Assembly (NCBI RefSeq): GCF_032854445.1
Contig: NC_088305.1
Coordinates: forward strand, 18,649,717 to 18,713,716
Direction of reading: 5' to 3'
Source: Liolophura sinensis
Taxonomy: Eukaryota > Mollusca > Polyplacophora > Chitonida > Chitonidae
Length of the DNA stretch: 64,000 bases
Below, piece by piece: positions 1-13,095 of this stretch. Position 1 is the first letter of the stretch, and each line of letters opens with the position of its first letter. Position numbers and translations under genes: made by a program. The notes below the pieces were generated by a model that was not told the origin of the DNA, did no database searches, and worked only from the letters and a program-made list of their open reading frames with translations.

Positions 1-304
1 CCGTTTAAATGTATCATGTCAGTACAAGGAGAAAGTCTTTCTTCCTTGCTTTTTGAATCCATTTTATAGATTTATACATTTATGTGTGTATGGAAAAACC
101 AGTTCGGTAAGCCGCACGAAATAAGTTGCCCACTGAGTTAATATGTTTAGCTTGTTTCAGATATACGCCTCATGGTAGTTCGTGCTGTAATATATTATAC
201 CGACCTTCTAATGAGCAACATATCAAAATATCAAATCCATACATTGTGTTTTAGTTGGTTTCATATTGATTTAAAACTTTTACTCTTGGCTTTCGTTTAA
301 GTCC

Positions 305-424
305 TAATGCGTTTCCCTCGATTTTGCCGGCTTTCCTACCACACCATAATGTTGACGGCCGTCGTATAAGTGAAGTATTCTTGGGTACGGTGTAAAACTC
401 CGATGAAATAAATAAATAAATAAA
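305..424 (+). repeat. SINE family A, 3' fragment
   Basis: The fragment carries the family's 3' domain (gacggccgtcgtataagtg, then ttgggtacggtgtaaaact) and ends in an AAATAAATAAAT tail at its right end. The tRNA-like head is missing. Confidence 0.75.
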
Positions 425-773
425 AGTATTTTCCAAACTTTGGTGTATTTTGAATACATTTGAATAGTTCTCTGGTGCGTTACAAATGAGAAGATATTAA
501 TCAAATCTCCCAAAGTCCAAACAGAAATGACAGCAAGTAGCGAATTCCTTCTGGACGAATGGAGAGCGGCTGTTTTTAATGTGGATTATAGGCAATACCC
601 AATGCTGGCCATTTAATTGCCATTGGCAGCAGTGGTCACTAGGTACTGGAATCCGTTATAAATGTGTGCTGTTTATAGGTGTACCTAGTAACCACACATG
701 GTTTATGTAAACCGGTGTTAAACCCTCAACACAATAGATGGATAAATAAACACACCATGTACTGTAATTAAAT

Positions 774-777
<4 letters not shown>

Positions 778-838
<61 letters not shown>
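778..838. repeat. (TA)n microsatellite
   Basis: About 30 uninterrupted TA dinucleotides. Reading frames through it (poly Tyr-Ile) are artefacts. Confidence 0.95.
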
Positions 839-841
<3 letters not shown>

Positions 842-1759
842 TTCACACGAAGATACCCGGCAACAATATATACATGTGTGTTCAGTTATAGCACACATTA
901 TAAGAATCCAATTTTTGTCCTAAGACATCGAACAGTTTTTCTCTTAAGCTTATTTTTGTAGTTATGATCCGTTCTATAATAGATTAACAGTTTACAGTAG
1001 TCATTGTCTGCATTTCAGTCTCTTTGTCATACACGTATCCCTAGTTGCTGTGGTGGCGTTCTGATTTTACTCTCTCATTTCACCACGTTTTCGAAAACTT
1101 TCTTTTCCAGTGACTACCATACAATAATGAAGTGATGTTAAATAGTGTAAAAGAAATGCAGGTGTCGTGCTCGTGGAAATAAGTATGTCTTATAGTGATG
1201 TTTTGCCTTGGTGTATTCTCTAAACATACCGCCATAGGAATTTTCATGTTCTAAGATTATTTTAGTATAAATTTTAACACTGCGTGGAGTTACGTGTACA
1301 TTCAGCCAGGAAGGCCCAGTATATGTACTGAGGACTTGCCCTCTAGTTGTCTTGGGACTGGGTAACCTTTTGCTTGCTTTATTTTTGTTATTTTGTTTTG
1401 TTTTGTTTTTTTTGTTTTTGTTTTTTTTTTGGTGAGGGGGGGGGGGGGTGCATGTAATCCTGCACACACTGATCAGGGTGTGAATTAGAGAGAGGAGTTG
1501 CCAGACTTTCCCGCTCCCCTCGCGGCAACACAGGGGACTAATGTGTCCTAATTGTTTTATACGTCCTTTTTGTTGCAAACGTCCTAATTGTTGCACATGT
1601 CACACCCGACATGCGGATTTCGTTTAACAGGCTGGTGTTGACATGACCTGGAGGCTAGAAAGTCTATCATTATTATGACACGTATGCGCGTGGTTGCTCC
1701 AATTCTGTATTTTGTTTTTCCTGTTCTCTCTTCAGTGTGCCAGAGGGCCTGCACGCAGT

Positions 1760-4700
1760 ATGTCGCAGGGATCGCTTGTGAAATGGACGGGCTTGGTGGC
1801 CAGCGTTCTATGCACAATGTACAGTGGAATATTCCTGGCTTTTAACGTGTATGCCGTTCAGATGAAGGCGAAGCTGAACCTTAGCCAGACACAAGGTGAG
1901 TTTTTAGAGAGAAGGAATTTAAAATGAGAAATTCATGGTATACCTCATTTTATTAAGGTGGTAAGCCAACGGACGTATGGCACAAGTATGGTGGTCTTTA
2001 GTGCCAATCAATCAATTTAGAATTTTCTACTGATTTATGCAAATGATTCAAAGAACTTTCTATATTAGCAACTTATCACTGACAACAAAGAATTTTATAT
2101 ACATGCAAAGACAAATTAAAACAGAAAAAACAACATTCTATTTAAAACCGATAAATTCAGTTATAAATATAGAAAAACAGCGAAAAACGTTTTCAACGCG
2201 GAGAGAAACTTTCCACCGCAGAGAAAACCTTTAAACTCCGGAGAAAACCTTTGTAACGCAGAGAAAAGTTTACACCGTGGATAAAAGTTTACACAGGGGA
2301 AAGCCTTTACAGAGCGCAGAAAACCTTTCCAACGCGAAGAGGGCCTTTATACAGCATGGAAAATGTTTAGACCGCGATGAAAGGTACACCTAAACATTTA
2401 CTCTGAGGCGAAAACCTTTGTACTGTAGAGAAAACGTTTACACAGAGGAGGAAACATTTACACAGTAGAGAAAACATTTACACAGTAGAGAAAACATTTA
2501 CACAGTAGAGAAAACATTTACACAGCAGGGAAAACATTTATTTTGCGGAGAAAACGTTTAACCAGCGGAGAAAAAAATTTGGATCGCGAAGAAAAGGTTA
2601 ATGCCCCGGAGAAAAGTTTGCGCCTTAGAGAAGAACTTAGCCTCGGAGATAACCTTTATAGAGTGGAGAAAACGTTTTCATCGCCAAGATAAGGTTTTTA
2701 ATTGTTTTTCAAAGTTTATGACTATCTTTTATAAGTGAAAAGATCTTGAGCGTGGCATTAAATAAATCAATGTGTCTATATTTTTGGCTGTGTGTTTTCT
2801 TTCACAGTGGAAATTTTGGGATCATTTGCATTGGGTGGCCTCAGTTTCTCTTTCCTTGGATACATATTGATTGACAAGTACGGATATCAGAAGACGTACG
2901 CTATTGCCTGGGTTTTGGTGACGTCATCCAACGTGCTCATGTGGTTAGCAACACTGCATGTAGATTTCTTCAGGCAATGGATCGCTTTCCTTTGTCTGTT
3001 TCTGGTGACGAACAGTAAGTATTTGAATGCATATGTCTGTAGACGATTTAATAATTCATTTTTCGAACGCTTTTAGGGATGACCTTTGCACTCGTCCGAT
3101 GGCCGTCAGATGACAATGTGCGAGTCCTTTCTGCGCATGTCCTAAGTTAACACTAACAATAATTGAATTTAGCTGAGAATTTTTCCACCAAGCATTCGTA
3201 TAAGTTATGTAAAATTCGTGAGCACGATGTTAAACAGCGACCAAGTAAATAAATACGGTAAGAATGATCCACATCGCAGAAAGAAAACGACTGGCGAATA
3301 GTAAAATCATGAGGGGAGCGGGTATTAACTTATACGTTGTGGAGCGAAACGAGAAACAAGAGTAAACCATTACATGTATTGCAGTACAGATGGAATCAAG
3401 TCAAGCCTAACTGACTTTATTTATGAAGCATCCACATGACAAGTTTTAACACTAAAATTTTTTAAATAAAAAAAAATACCGATAACCTCATATATGTGGG
3501 TTATCCTACAGTGAGGACTAGTTTTCAGGAGGGTTGCTCCGCCGTGTTAGAAGTACCCTAATTCTTAAACGTTTTCTACAAACTCTGTCTCGTTTGACAG
3601 AGAAATGTTACAGATTGAGATCTCTCACTGTAGAGTATGTGTGAGCATGTTTTGCTAACAATCATAGTAAGGTGTGTATGTGCAAACTTACTTTTAAGGA
3701 GAGGTATACAAGAGAAACAATTGCATCACCACTGACTGAGGCTTAAAGACACGTACAAAAACCGTATTTATTTTAGCTAAAGGGCTAAAATCACCAAAGT
3801 ATATTGGTCAGCTCCCTGAACAGTTTGCTTTCCGCGTTGTTTTTACTTTGAACAGAGATTCAGCACTTTTGGGTTAAAATTGTTGAAATTAGCAGGAAAA
3901 ATATCCACCGTGACGTAGATGACCTGATGTGATATAAATAACAGAACGTGAGGTAGATGACCACTGTTTGCCCCCGATTTTTTAAATAAAAGAATAGACT
4001 ACATGTGTACAAATACCTCTTTGGTGCTATGGTCGCCATAGGCCATCAAACGAATAAATTGATATGTTAGATATTAATTTATTAAGATTAGCTTGTTCCA
4101 TTGACTCTCCCAGAGAGTAAGGAAATAACATCAACTTTACAGCACATGACACAGAATAAATCGAGTATTTATTATGTTACATACATTTGTTTCGTATAGC
4201 GCATGAGAACTATCACTTCATCCAGAAATATTCTTCCAGCATGTCCAGTAACTCGGATACATGTAGTTCACAGTTTAGTGTTATATCGTATAACGCGACT
4301 ACGATAACTGAAACACTGAAAAATACCGTGCGATGTTCAAGACACACCGTGTTTACACCTAATTATCCTAAAATAGTCCTGATGACCTTGAAAAATAGGT
4401 CTAGGTCATTGAAAATCAATGGGTTTCTTTTCTCATATATAAGGTATATGTGACATAAGTCTCATTAACTTTGCTTTACGCCTACAATGGATATAATGTG
4501 TACATGCATTATATGTCATTTAACGTTAGCGGACCTATTCACCGTCAAAAAAATTTTACCAGCTCACAGCAAAGCTGAAGGTTCCCTCTCAATGGCTTTC
4601 CACATGTATGACATAAATTTGGTACATTTGACTTCAAGCGTTACAGAGAGATAGATTGTTTACAAGAAAGTTGACAGACAGACGGGCGGACGAACGGACT

Positions 4701-6016
4701 GATGGACGGACGGGCGATGGTCGCAACGACAATACCTCTAGCAAGGTTTTATTAGCACTAAGGTTGGGGACCTGAAAACACCTCCTTACAACAGAACCAC
4801 AATGTATGTAAAACGTGGGAAAGCTCACCAGTCGCTTGCAAACTGTTGTTGATTCTCCATTTGGATCCTCCACCCTCAAAACTGACTTGTATACACATAT
4901 ATGTGAACAATTCTTGAGGATGGAGTTAAACAAGAATTATATTTAAACTGATATCGGGTCTGAATTTTGTGGCATTTTTCCTGTATTTGTTCTTTCTGTT
5001 TTTTTTTTTTTTTTTCAGCAATCGGTGCTGTGCTTTGTGAGGTATGCAGTCTCTCAATTGCTGTTTCACTATTCGACAAGCGCCATGTTGGTAAAGTCAC
5101 GGGGCTTTATCTAGCAGTGGTAAGCGTAGGTAAAATTTACTATGCGGCAACGTATCAGTTAATTTTCCTGGATAAAGAAGGCTTGGGGGGATTTTTTCTC
5201 AGCATACCCATTGGTTTCACAGTGACTATTTTCGTGTGTATTTTCTTCCACAAGCCTGCTACAAGTAACTACCAGGAGGTCGATTCCGAACGGACGTCTC
5301 TAACGTTACAAACTGAGAATTCTGGGAAATCCGAAGGCAAAAGTAGTTTCACTGAAATAGACTCAGTGAAGACAGAACAGAACCCAATGTCGCAAAGTAC
5401 CATTGCCAAGTCCTGGTTTTTTCATTTCTTTCTATGGCCGAATGCGTTTTTCTGCGGTTGCGCGGCTACCTTTATGAATAACATCACAGCTATCAGCTAT
5501 GACATTGGTATGGAACAGTCTGAGCTCATTATATACATTCTGTCTGTTGCAATCATGATATCGCGTCTTTTCTTTGGCTCCATTTACGACTACTTTGGTA
5601 CCAAAACAGCAGGGATGTGTCTGTTGACCTTCTGTTACGTGCTATTTGCAATCGCTATGTTTCTTGGCCGCTTTTGGTTAACGGGTGTGACCATCTTTGT
5701 GATCACCATACTGGGAGGCGTAGGAATCGGTGTTGGATTTGCGCTCACGTTGACAATACTGGTTCTGGAGTTTGGCCTAGAGCATTACGCTTTTCTGTTG
5801 GGGATACTTCACGTGGAAATTATTCTTTCAGCCTTGATCCTACAACTTATAACTGGCATAACGCATGATCACAGATCCGAGATGCTCCCGGATCATGCCC
5901 GCTGTTACAACTGTTTTGATTGGTCCTTTCTTCTACTTTTTTGTGGCACCATTCTGTCAGCATTTTTCGCCGTTGGAGCTATTTATATTTTCCGCAAAAG
6001 GAAACGAACGGAATGA
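1760..6016 (+). CDS. Major facilitator superfamily transporter, nodulin-like type (3 coding exons)
   Basis: Coding exons are 1760-1895 (exon probably begins at 1736), 2808-3014 and 5019-6016. Each has consensus splice sites: donors gtgagt at 1896 and gtaagt at 3015, acceptors ttcacag and ttttcag. Phases agree (1 and 1), giving a 446-aa protein. The ATG at 1760 is the first methionine in frame after the acceptor at 1734-1735. About 12 hydrophobic helices are visible, with a polar loop of about 55 residues (roughly 192-246) between helices 6 and 7. MFS motif-A-like loops occur after helix 2 (GYILIDKYGYQKTY) and helix 8 (RLFFGSIYDYFG). The joined sequence SQTQ-VEILGSFALGG resembles the start of the nodulin-like MFS domain. 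Such proteins are multipass membrane transporters, but the substrate cannot be read from sequence, and a monocarboxylate-transporter-like protein is an alternative. The stop is TGA at 6014; the nearest AATAAA is at 6615. Intron 1 holds a 20-bp tandem array. I see no feature in intron 2 beyond AT-rich sequence. Confidence 0.85.
2165..2680 (+). repeat. Degenerate 20-bp tandem array in intron 1 of the MFS gene
   Basis: About 25 diverged copies of a unit close to gagaaaacatttacacagta. The copies at 2461-2530 are nearly identical and exactly 20 bp apart. Copies at both ends are more diverged, as expected for a minisatellite homogenised in its middle. Confidence 0.85.
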
Positions 6017-6614
6017 TCTAACTAAGTATTATGAGGATAGGAAAATTACTTAAAATCGTAAGTTATAAGTTTACGTTTACAGTAAGATTAGGTAATGAGT
6101 CCAGATGTGTACATGTATTAATGGTGCATATCTCTTTTGGCCAGCTGGAAAAATGTCTGCCATATTGGGTGTTGACGTGAATGTATATGCCAGTTTGGGT
6201 GCCCGTATCCCATGATGTGGGACACATGCTTAGTTTGCACTTTTTGTATGTTTTTATAGCCTAATGATATACAGCTTTAGCCCAATAGTGTACCAGGGCT
6301 GGCTAACACCGGTGAGATCTATTTTTGTTCATCCACCATATTCTAGTCATTGGGACATCTTCTCGAACAACATTATTTTCACAGTGAATGGTCATACATT
6401 CGAACAGTGTCCGGTTTAGTGAAAGAAACTCTGAAAATTTGAAGTGAGGTTTACAACAGGAATCACCATAAACCGCATGCATTCGTAGATATACTTCCAT
6501 TTATTGGTTACAATCAAATGATTAAATCTTGTCGTACGTTTAATGGGCATACACACGTACCTTTGATTAGGTATATATTTGGGACGCCGAAGAATGAGTC
6601 TACTCTAAAGTAGG

Positions 6615-6620
6615 AATAAA
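6615..6620 (+). terminator. Candidate polyadenylation signal AATAAA
   Basis: First AATAAA downstream of the MFS stop codon, about 600 nt away and just before a SINE B copy. It is a candidate only, because the motif is common in AT-rich DNA. Confidence 0.25.
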
Positions 6621-6631
6621 ATTACTTTAAG

Positions 6632-6937
6632 CTTCGGGAGTGGTAGATCCAGGGTCAATCCTGGGTCAGGTCACACCTAAGACATTAAAAGTAGAAGTTG
6701 TAACTTTCTCGCTTGGCGTTCAGCATGAAGGGAATTGTGCAACGACTTGTTGACTCGTATCAGTATAATGGTTCAGGATGGGTGACTTATTTACCTTCGG
6801 TAAGTCGTCTCAGTGAAACAGCACTAGATAAAAGAGCGGTGGAAATCCGTCCTGCAGCAGGGAGGCATATTACACGTACATGCACTCTAAGGGTTGAAAA
6901 ACTGTTAAGTACGACATTAAACCCTAAGCACTCACTC
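6632..6937 (+). mobile_element. SINE family B, near full length, with target-site duplication
   Basis: Head-to-tail copy. The left end carries a tRNA-like head (gagtggtagatccag, gggtcaatcctgg). The right end carries the family tail (acgacattaaaccctaag followed by cactcactcac). It is flanked by 8-bp direct repeats ACTTTAAG at 6624-6631 and 6938-6945, read as the target-site duplication. An 86-codon open frame across it is spurious. Confidence 0.8.
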
Positions 6938-7764
6938 ACTTTAAGATATCGTTTTTATTTGTCATCTAGCTGACGATGCTTACCTCTGTCTTTGAGCTGT
7001 CTTGTCCTTTGAAGCTAAACAGCTTGTAACTTTGGCTTATATGGCCTCTCATTACTATGGGCAATTTTCCACCACCTTCGAAGTTTTCAGTTTAAGACGT
7101 ATACATTCTGCGTTTTTTGTCTTTGGTCTCTTCTTGACACCTATACTTGATTCCAAACATGGCGAATTCAAATAGAGACAGTTGTATATGTAGATAGCGA
7201 TTTCATCGCTCTTTTGTATAATGCATCCAGTATAGTCGATCAAAATATAGTTGCCACATTTCCCCATTTCTTTCAAAGTCTCGTTTAAGAACTGTCCGCA
7301 GTCATCTTCAGATATATGTGTATGTGTAAATAGTTTCCCTTTCTAGTACTTTTTCCTAAAGAGCATATAAGCTATTTCGAAAGAATGGTGTCTTTTTCTA
7401 AGACAAACATATAAATCCGGATAAAGAAAGAGGCCGACAGTTCCAAGAGTCAGTTACATGGGCGAAAATGATTCAAGTTGAAGTGTACTATATACCCTTC
7501 CCAATCATAAAACAAAATGTAGACGATGTTTTCGAAATCGGATTTGCGTGCAGCCAGTGTTTGTTATGTCCTTAAACTGCACATCAGTTCATATGTTCAG
7601 AGCTACCTGAAATAAAACATTTAAAATTATAAAAATACAAATTATTTATTTATTTATTTATTTATATCAAAGGGGTTCATATCTACTTACAAGAGAGCAG
7701 AACGCATTCAAAATTTTAACAAATTGGAGTCAATCAATTTACTTATACATGCTGGTTTTCTTTG

Positions 7765-7876
7765 CCGTACAGCGTGGGAAGGTATTCGTGCCTACCACGA
7801 TGCTGACCGCCATTGTATAAGTCAAATATTCCTGATTACGGCGTAAAACACTAATCAAATAAATAAATAAACAAAT
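7765..7876 (+). repeat. SINE family A, 3' fragment
   Basis: Diverged copy of the 3' domain (gctgaccgccattgtataag, gattacggcgtaaaacac) ending in AAATAAATAAATAAA. Confidence 0.7.
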
Positions 7877-8394
7877 GAAGACGCATGGTGGAATATCATT
7901 GAATCTATGCGTCGAAAAAGACATTCGTGTACCACCCGTCAACCACACTGAACGTTCTGGGTCAACAATCGCAAGACCATTAATACGTACCACCAAAGAC
8001 CTAAGAAAGTATGTAAGCTACGAAATAAGGACGAAATCATGCACGGTGAGCCAGTCAACAGGATTAAAAAAAATGACGGAAAGAGGCGGAATGTTCTAAG
8101 CGAATGAATTAAAACAGTATACATTTTATAAGTTGATACACTTAATTGAAATCAAATATCTGTAGAATTATAAAATTAAAATACCATTTATTCCTCGGTA
8201 TCCAGGGAAATATACACAGTCTATGCAAATATCAACACAATGAAGAGTGTATACGATGAGAAACGCTAATCATCAGCGGTTAAACTGATCGATCACGTCA
8301 ACTTTGGTTGAGGATAACTCAACGCAGCCCACAACATAATAGTCCACAGAATAATACAGTACGAACTGGATGTACGTTGGCCTTGCAATGAAGC

Positions 8395-8480
8395 AGCAAT
8401 GACAATGTGATAGTTATAGTGATACATAAGCAGTGATAACCGGCTTCTTGTAAATTTACCTTAGTTTTAATAGCAACTTA
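8395..8480 (+). repeat. Repeat C, terminal-repeat fragment
   Basis: Diverged copy of the repeat C terminus (caatgtgatagttatagtg ... aaccggcttcttgtaaattt). A second copy in the same orientation lies about 200 bp away at 8600-8700. Confidence 0.5.
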
Positions 8481-8599
8481 AACGCCCACCTAATGCAGAG
8501 AAGTCAGTTGCAATTTATTAGAAATCACTAGACCAAAATTACTTAAAATACTGTACTGTCATGCATGACATTCAACATAGGGGCACAGTATAGAGAATA

Positions 8600-8700
8600 A
8601 CACTAGAGCGGCGAAGACATACCGTTAGTTGTCAGATGGTCTCACCTTACCGGTGAAATCCGGCATCCTGTCCACTTAATTTAGTTATAGGTCTTTATTC
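8600..8700 (+). repeat. Repeat C, terminal-repeat fragment
   Basis: Shows agagcggcgaagacataccg, then accggtgaaatccggc, matching the order of blocks in the left terminus of the element at 20019. Confidence 0.5.
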
Positions 8701-8841
8701 TCACTGTTCATAAAAATTCTTATTTACATAGCACAAACGACTACTGCGCCAACTAGTTATTATAGATATATACCTATATTGATTTTGCCAGGAACCCCAG
8801 ATATACGTACTAACATGTGTGTAACAAAGCATACTAATATC

Positions 8842-9005
8842 TTATTTATTTAGTTATTTGACTGGTGTTTTACTTCGTACTGAAGACTATCTTACTCACA
8901 CGACTGAGGCCAGCATTGTGACGGAGGGAATCGGGCAGAACCCAGAGGAAACCCACGACCGCTCGCAGGCCTTCCAACGTACGGCCAGAGAGAAAGCCAG
9001 CATGA
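8842..9005 (-). mobile_element. SINE family A, partial copy
   Basis: Starts with a TTATTTATTT tail, then ggtgttttacttcgtactg, gaggccagcattgtgac, cccacgaccgctcgcagg, cgtacggccagag and agccagcatgaact. The tRNA-like head is missing. Confidence 0.8.
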
Positions 9006-11300
9006 ACTAGTATCGGAAATATTGTTCAGCTGCATGACGGTAGTCAGGGTATGCACAGCCCTTCGCCAAGAAAATGAAATACATCCTGATGTAAAGCTGC
9101 AGCCAAAGAAAACAACGCAGGTGGTGTTAGTACACATAACCTCAATGATCAAAGGATGACCCAAATTGTATACGTTTGGCTTGTGGGTTGTGATAATTAC
9201 GTTTTTGCCCATTATGCCTTGTCTTGGATTCCTCTGTTGACATGTGCTTCATACTAAATGCCGCTTCTGTGTGCCGGTGTTTGCGACACGGCTTAACACA
9301 CACATATCGTTTGTACGGACATTAAGGAATCACCTGTGTCAAGAAAAATCTGCTTGATAACACGGCAATCGTTATGGTCGATGTAGAAAAAAACACTTCG
9401 ATTCCGCCCGTGTCACGAACAAGCGCCTCGCATTGATGGCCATATTGAATCAATGGACACCCATTCTGACAATATGGATAGTTAAGGCCGGTTAGGTGAA
9501 TAAAATGGCGACTATTTACCTCCGGGTCTGTGCTGCTGACAAGCAAGTCTCGCAACAGTAGAATGGGTATAAAATTTGCATCACCAAGATAATGTGCGCT
9601 TAGACAAACTCTTCTGTGTGTGCAGACTGGCGGCTCATCCAAGTCAGTGCTAATGGAGCCGGTGAATGTGGTTTAACGGTGCATCTCGGCTGAGGAGTAT
9701 TGGCAGTTGCCAGGTACAATACCTGAATATCGACCAAGTTTTACCTGGCAAACAGCGGCTGCACTTAAACCATTACACCATGTGGTTTGCTTCGTTCGGG
9801 TCGAGTTGGTGATTCATATATTGTCCATAGGTATTTGCTGGTAGAGCTTTGGGCATGCGCAGTAATAAGGACTATAGGCATTCAAGAGCCAATCGCCAGC
9901 AGTAATACCTATTGCATTCATACGAGTTATGATGCTGGAAGGTAGACTTTGGCGTAAGATGACGGTGAACATTCCCTCAAGTTACCACAGATAACAGGGT
10001 GGAGAATAGGACTGTTCCTTTTCAAATGTAGTTCGTCAAAGATGGTAACATTTGAAAAGAGCAATGCACTAAAGGAGCTTAAACAGTATCAATGTGGAAT
10101 GTTTCCACCCGGATGGACCGTTTTGCAATCATGATGAGATCAAATTGGGAACCTACACGCCTAAAGAAGTTCGGATAACTTCGGATAAGTTCGGACCTAT
10201 GAAGCTGTTCAATCCGTTGTTCATTTCAGTTTTTGCTATGACGTTTTTCGAGGCAAACTGATATCGTAATGCTCACGCTTTTCCAAAAAGGAGGTGGCCA
10301 ATTCAGCTTGAACCCAAGTAGCCACGGTCACAAAAAGCACCCCATAACAGAACTATGTTCGGACTGACTCTCCCTTATCCCTGCACACCGTCCCCTCCCC
10401 CCCCCCCCCCCCACACACACAAAAACGGGGGAAAAAAGAAATGTAGGCGGGTAATATGCAAAATACAAACAATCTGTAGAGGTGTTGATAGGACTGAATA
10501 GAAAGTTTGAAGTGGTGTCTTCCGTGCAGTTACACTGAGATATCTCTACAAATATATAGCCGTTCAAACGCGTATGATAAAAGCGAGATGACTCAAAGTA
10601 AAACGCCTTGAAGTCGAGAGACCTGGGATCAAACCTGGGTACTTGTTCCTACCTCACTTGGGGCTCAGCACTAAGATGTTAGAGCAATGAAAACGAATTG
10701 TCCGTATAATGTGACTTAGTAGGGTGCCATACTTAGTGTCTTCGTCATAATACATGTACTTCGGTGGCGGCAGCACACTGGCGGCATGGACTCGCCCTGT
10801 CACCACAACACACAGTATACTGTATACACACTCTTAAGTTCCCGTCATCATATGACTGAAGAATAGCTAAGTACGACGTAAAAGTACACATACATATATG
10901 CATAATTGCCTCCAGGTAAGCAAACAATCGAGCCCTAAGCAGTTTATTGGTTTTTACCCGAATTGCCGGTACTTAACTACCGGCCCTGGGTAAGCAGCGT
11001 GACTTATGTAGTTTAACCTACAGAGCAGTGTGTATCTACGAAGATATTATCCATGTAAAACCAGCCTAGCTCTCATGTTGTACTATGCGGCGTTGTCCAA
11101 CGCTTACTGCCATCAAAGCAGTGAGAAAAGCGGAGCCATGTAGCTAATAAACAAAAAATCTGTGTTTCCAGCCTGGGATTACTCTTAACCTTTAACAAAG
11201 TGGTCCAAAGCTATGTGATCTTTAATTCGTTCCCGTCTTTCCTCAGCCATCTGAGACAACATCTTTGTCTCTTGCGATATTTCTAAACGCCATTCTTTAT

Positions 11301-11563
11301 TCGTTTGCTTAATTGATTGGTGTTTTACACCGTACTTAAGGGATATTTCACTTATACGAAGTCGGCCAGCATTATGGCGGGAGGAAACTGCACAGAGCCC
11401 GGACTGGGGTGGGGGGTGGGAGGGGGACAACTATCCGCGGGTTGCTGGCCGAATCTCCCACGTACGGACGGAGACTTGAACTCACAGAGACCATATTGGT
11501 GAAAGGCACCCTGATCATAACTTTGTGCTTGTGTGCTAACCCTCTCGGCCACGGAGGACCCCA
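11301..11563 (-). mobile_element. SINE family A, near full length
   Basis: Runs from the tail (ttgattggtgttttacacc) through the central blocks (gtcggccagcattatgg, ggttgctggccgaatc, cgtacggacggag) and the B-box region (acttgaactcacagagacc) to the head (cggccacggaggacccc). It carries a local G-rich expansion near 11405-11425. Confidence 0.85.
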
Positions 11564-11589
11564 GTACCATACTGGACCACATTAAGTAT

Positions 11590-11825
11590 TTACGTGAACA
11601 GTTAGAATGACCAGTGACCATATGCCTTTTACTACACCGTCGTCGCTATTCTAATTTAATTTATTGATTTATTTATTTCATTGATGTTTCACGCCGTACT
11701 CCAGAATATTTCACTTATACAATGGTGGGAAGAAACCGGGCAGAAAACCATGACCTTTGACGCTGCTATTGTTTTACTCTCTATACTGTACGTCTTTAAT
11801 TGTATTCGACCCTAATCATGTACTC
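11590..11825 (-). repeat. Repeat C terminus interrupted by a SINE A copy
   Basis: The repeat C terminus is seen on both sides of a SINE. The left part is acagttagaatgaccag ... ctacaccgtcgtcgctatt. The right part is gctattgttttactctct followed by atactgtacgtctttaatt. The intervening 11665-11755 is a SINE A 3' fragment, so this is a nested insertion. Confidence 0.5.
11665..11755 (-). mobile_element. SINE family A, 3' fragment nested in repeat C
   Basis: Shows attgatttatttatttcat, then acgccgtactccagaat and aaaccgggcagaaaacc. Only about 90 bp of the tail domain is present. Confidence 0.7.
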
Positions 11826-12989
11826 AAATATTGTTCAATTGCTACAACCTTATGCACCATACTGTCATCACCAAAAGCCGCAAGTTTTTTACGTCTCCGT
11901 TTTCAAATATTACAAACTGGGATCACTCAGCATTTATAAATTAAAATGGATTTTGAGTCCTACATAACAGAACCACAAAAAAATAAAGATTTTCTGTGTA
12001 CATTGTCACAACAAATTATCCGTAGGTGTTTTTAGGTCCCAATATAATATGAAAGACACACTGCTGTGATTTGATGTCTTTTATTATAGTGTAACAGTGA
12101 TGAATGTCGGGTCGTATATAGGAACAGTAGCCTGTATCAGTCGTGACCAAAATAACATGTGTATTTACGAGTAGCGGCACAATCGCGTATGATCGCTGTG
12201 ACAGTACCGCATTTTACCCCACGGACAGCTTTAACAAAGACTACTGTCGTAGTCATGTACGTTCAGCAGGAATCCTGGTTTATCACTTTGTTTTGGTGCA
12301 TGCAGTTATGTGCTCATAAGATAGATACGCTATTTATAGTACTCAAACACTTCAACATAACACCAGGCTACGATGTGTGGCCGTAACCCCTTTGTAAAGC
12401 TCATCAAAATCTCTCATAAGTGTTCTTATTAAACGAAAAATAACGGTATTACAGTATTAAAGTTGTCAATATTCTACTCATCACCCGCTAATTATTTTTT
12501 TTTGAGACTTTTAATCACTGGTGCAGCTAGGAGGTGTGCCTAGCAACACCAAGGGGGCGTCACTCGCAGCCTCACGACCACCTATCTCCTTGTGTCCTCT
12601 CGCCCAGAATTTTAAACTTTCATCAGTAAAACTCAAATCTGCCCAAAGCTTAGACAATTTGCACCATTTTGATACCAAACATGCACCTGTACACCAAAAA
12701 CGGCAGGCTGGAAGCAAAAAAGACTTTACACCCTAAAATACACAGAATTAGAGCGCAAGTTCTAATGGGGGTCTGTGTCCGTTTGCTGGACTAAAACGTC
12801 GCCGAAGCCTGATTCCTTCGCGTAGCTTTTATGGGTTTATGTACTAAATATGATAAAAACACAGCTATTTGAATAATTCTAGACCAGTCATGTCCAATAA
12901 ATTGCAACTAATATCACTGTGTTTTTTTTAACCTAATTCAGCATCGGCCACGGTGCTAGAGGGCCATGTCCGTTGCTACTTTCTAAGCA

Positions 12990-13095
12990 TATAAACGAAC
13001 AGTTAGAATATAATTCTATCACCGGATTTCACCGCAAGTACACGTGACTAGTTGTCAATCATCACACTGTTGTCGTTGCTCGGGTTTTACATGCT
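12990..13095 (-). repeat. Repeat C terminus
   Basis: Contains cgaacagttagaat, cagttagaatataattctat, caccggatttcaccgc and atcacactgttgtcgttgct followed by cgggttttac. This matches the right terminus of the complete element at 20019-20913 in order and orientation. Confidence 0.6.

Larger units (their letters stand above)
1..1735. other. 5' flank and probable untranslated region upstream of the MFS gene
   Basis: I see no supported coding exon here. The stretch holds a SINE A fragment (305-424), a long TA dinucleotide run (778-838) and a T-rich tract followed by a G run near 1436-1448. The first coding exon of the transporter is preceded by a pyrimidine tract and AG at 1734-1735, so one or more untranslated exons probably lie here or upstream of the window. 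I could not place them. Confidence 0.5.

Noticed and set aside
656-898. Frame encoding a long Tyr-Ile repeat, and a similar one at 14519-14791
   Set aside because: Translation of TA microsatellites.
5617-5868. Open frames overlapping exon 3 of the transporter
   Set aside because: Shadow frames of the well-supported MFS exon.
6713-6973. 86-codon frame and its near-identical twin at 46995-47195 on the other strand
   Set aside because: Both are translations of SINE family B copies, which is why they look conserved.
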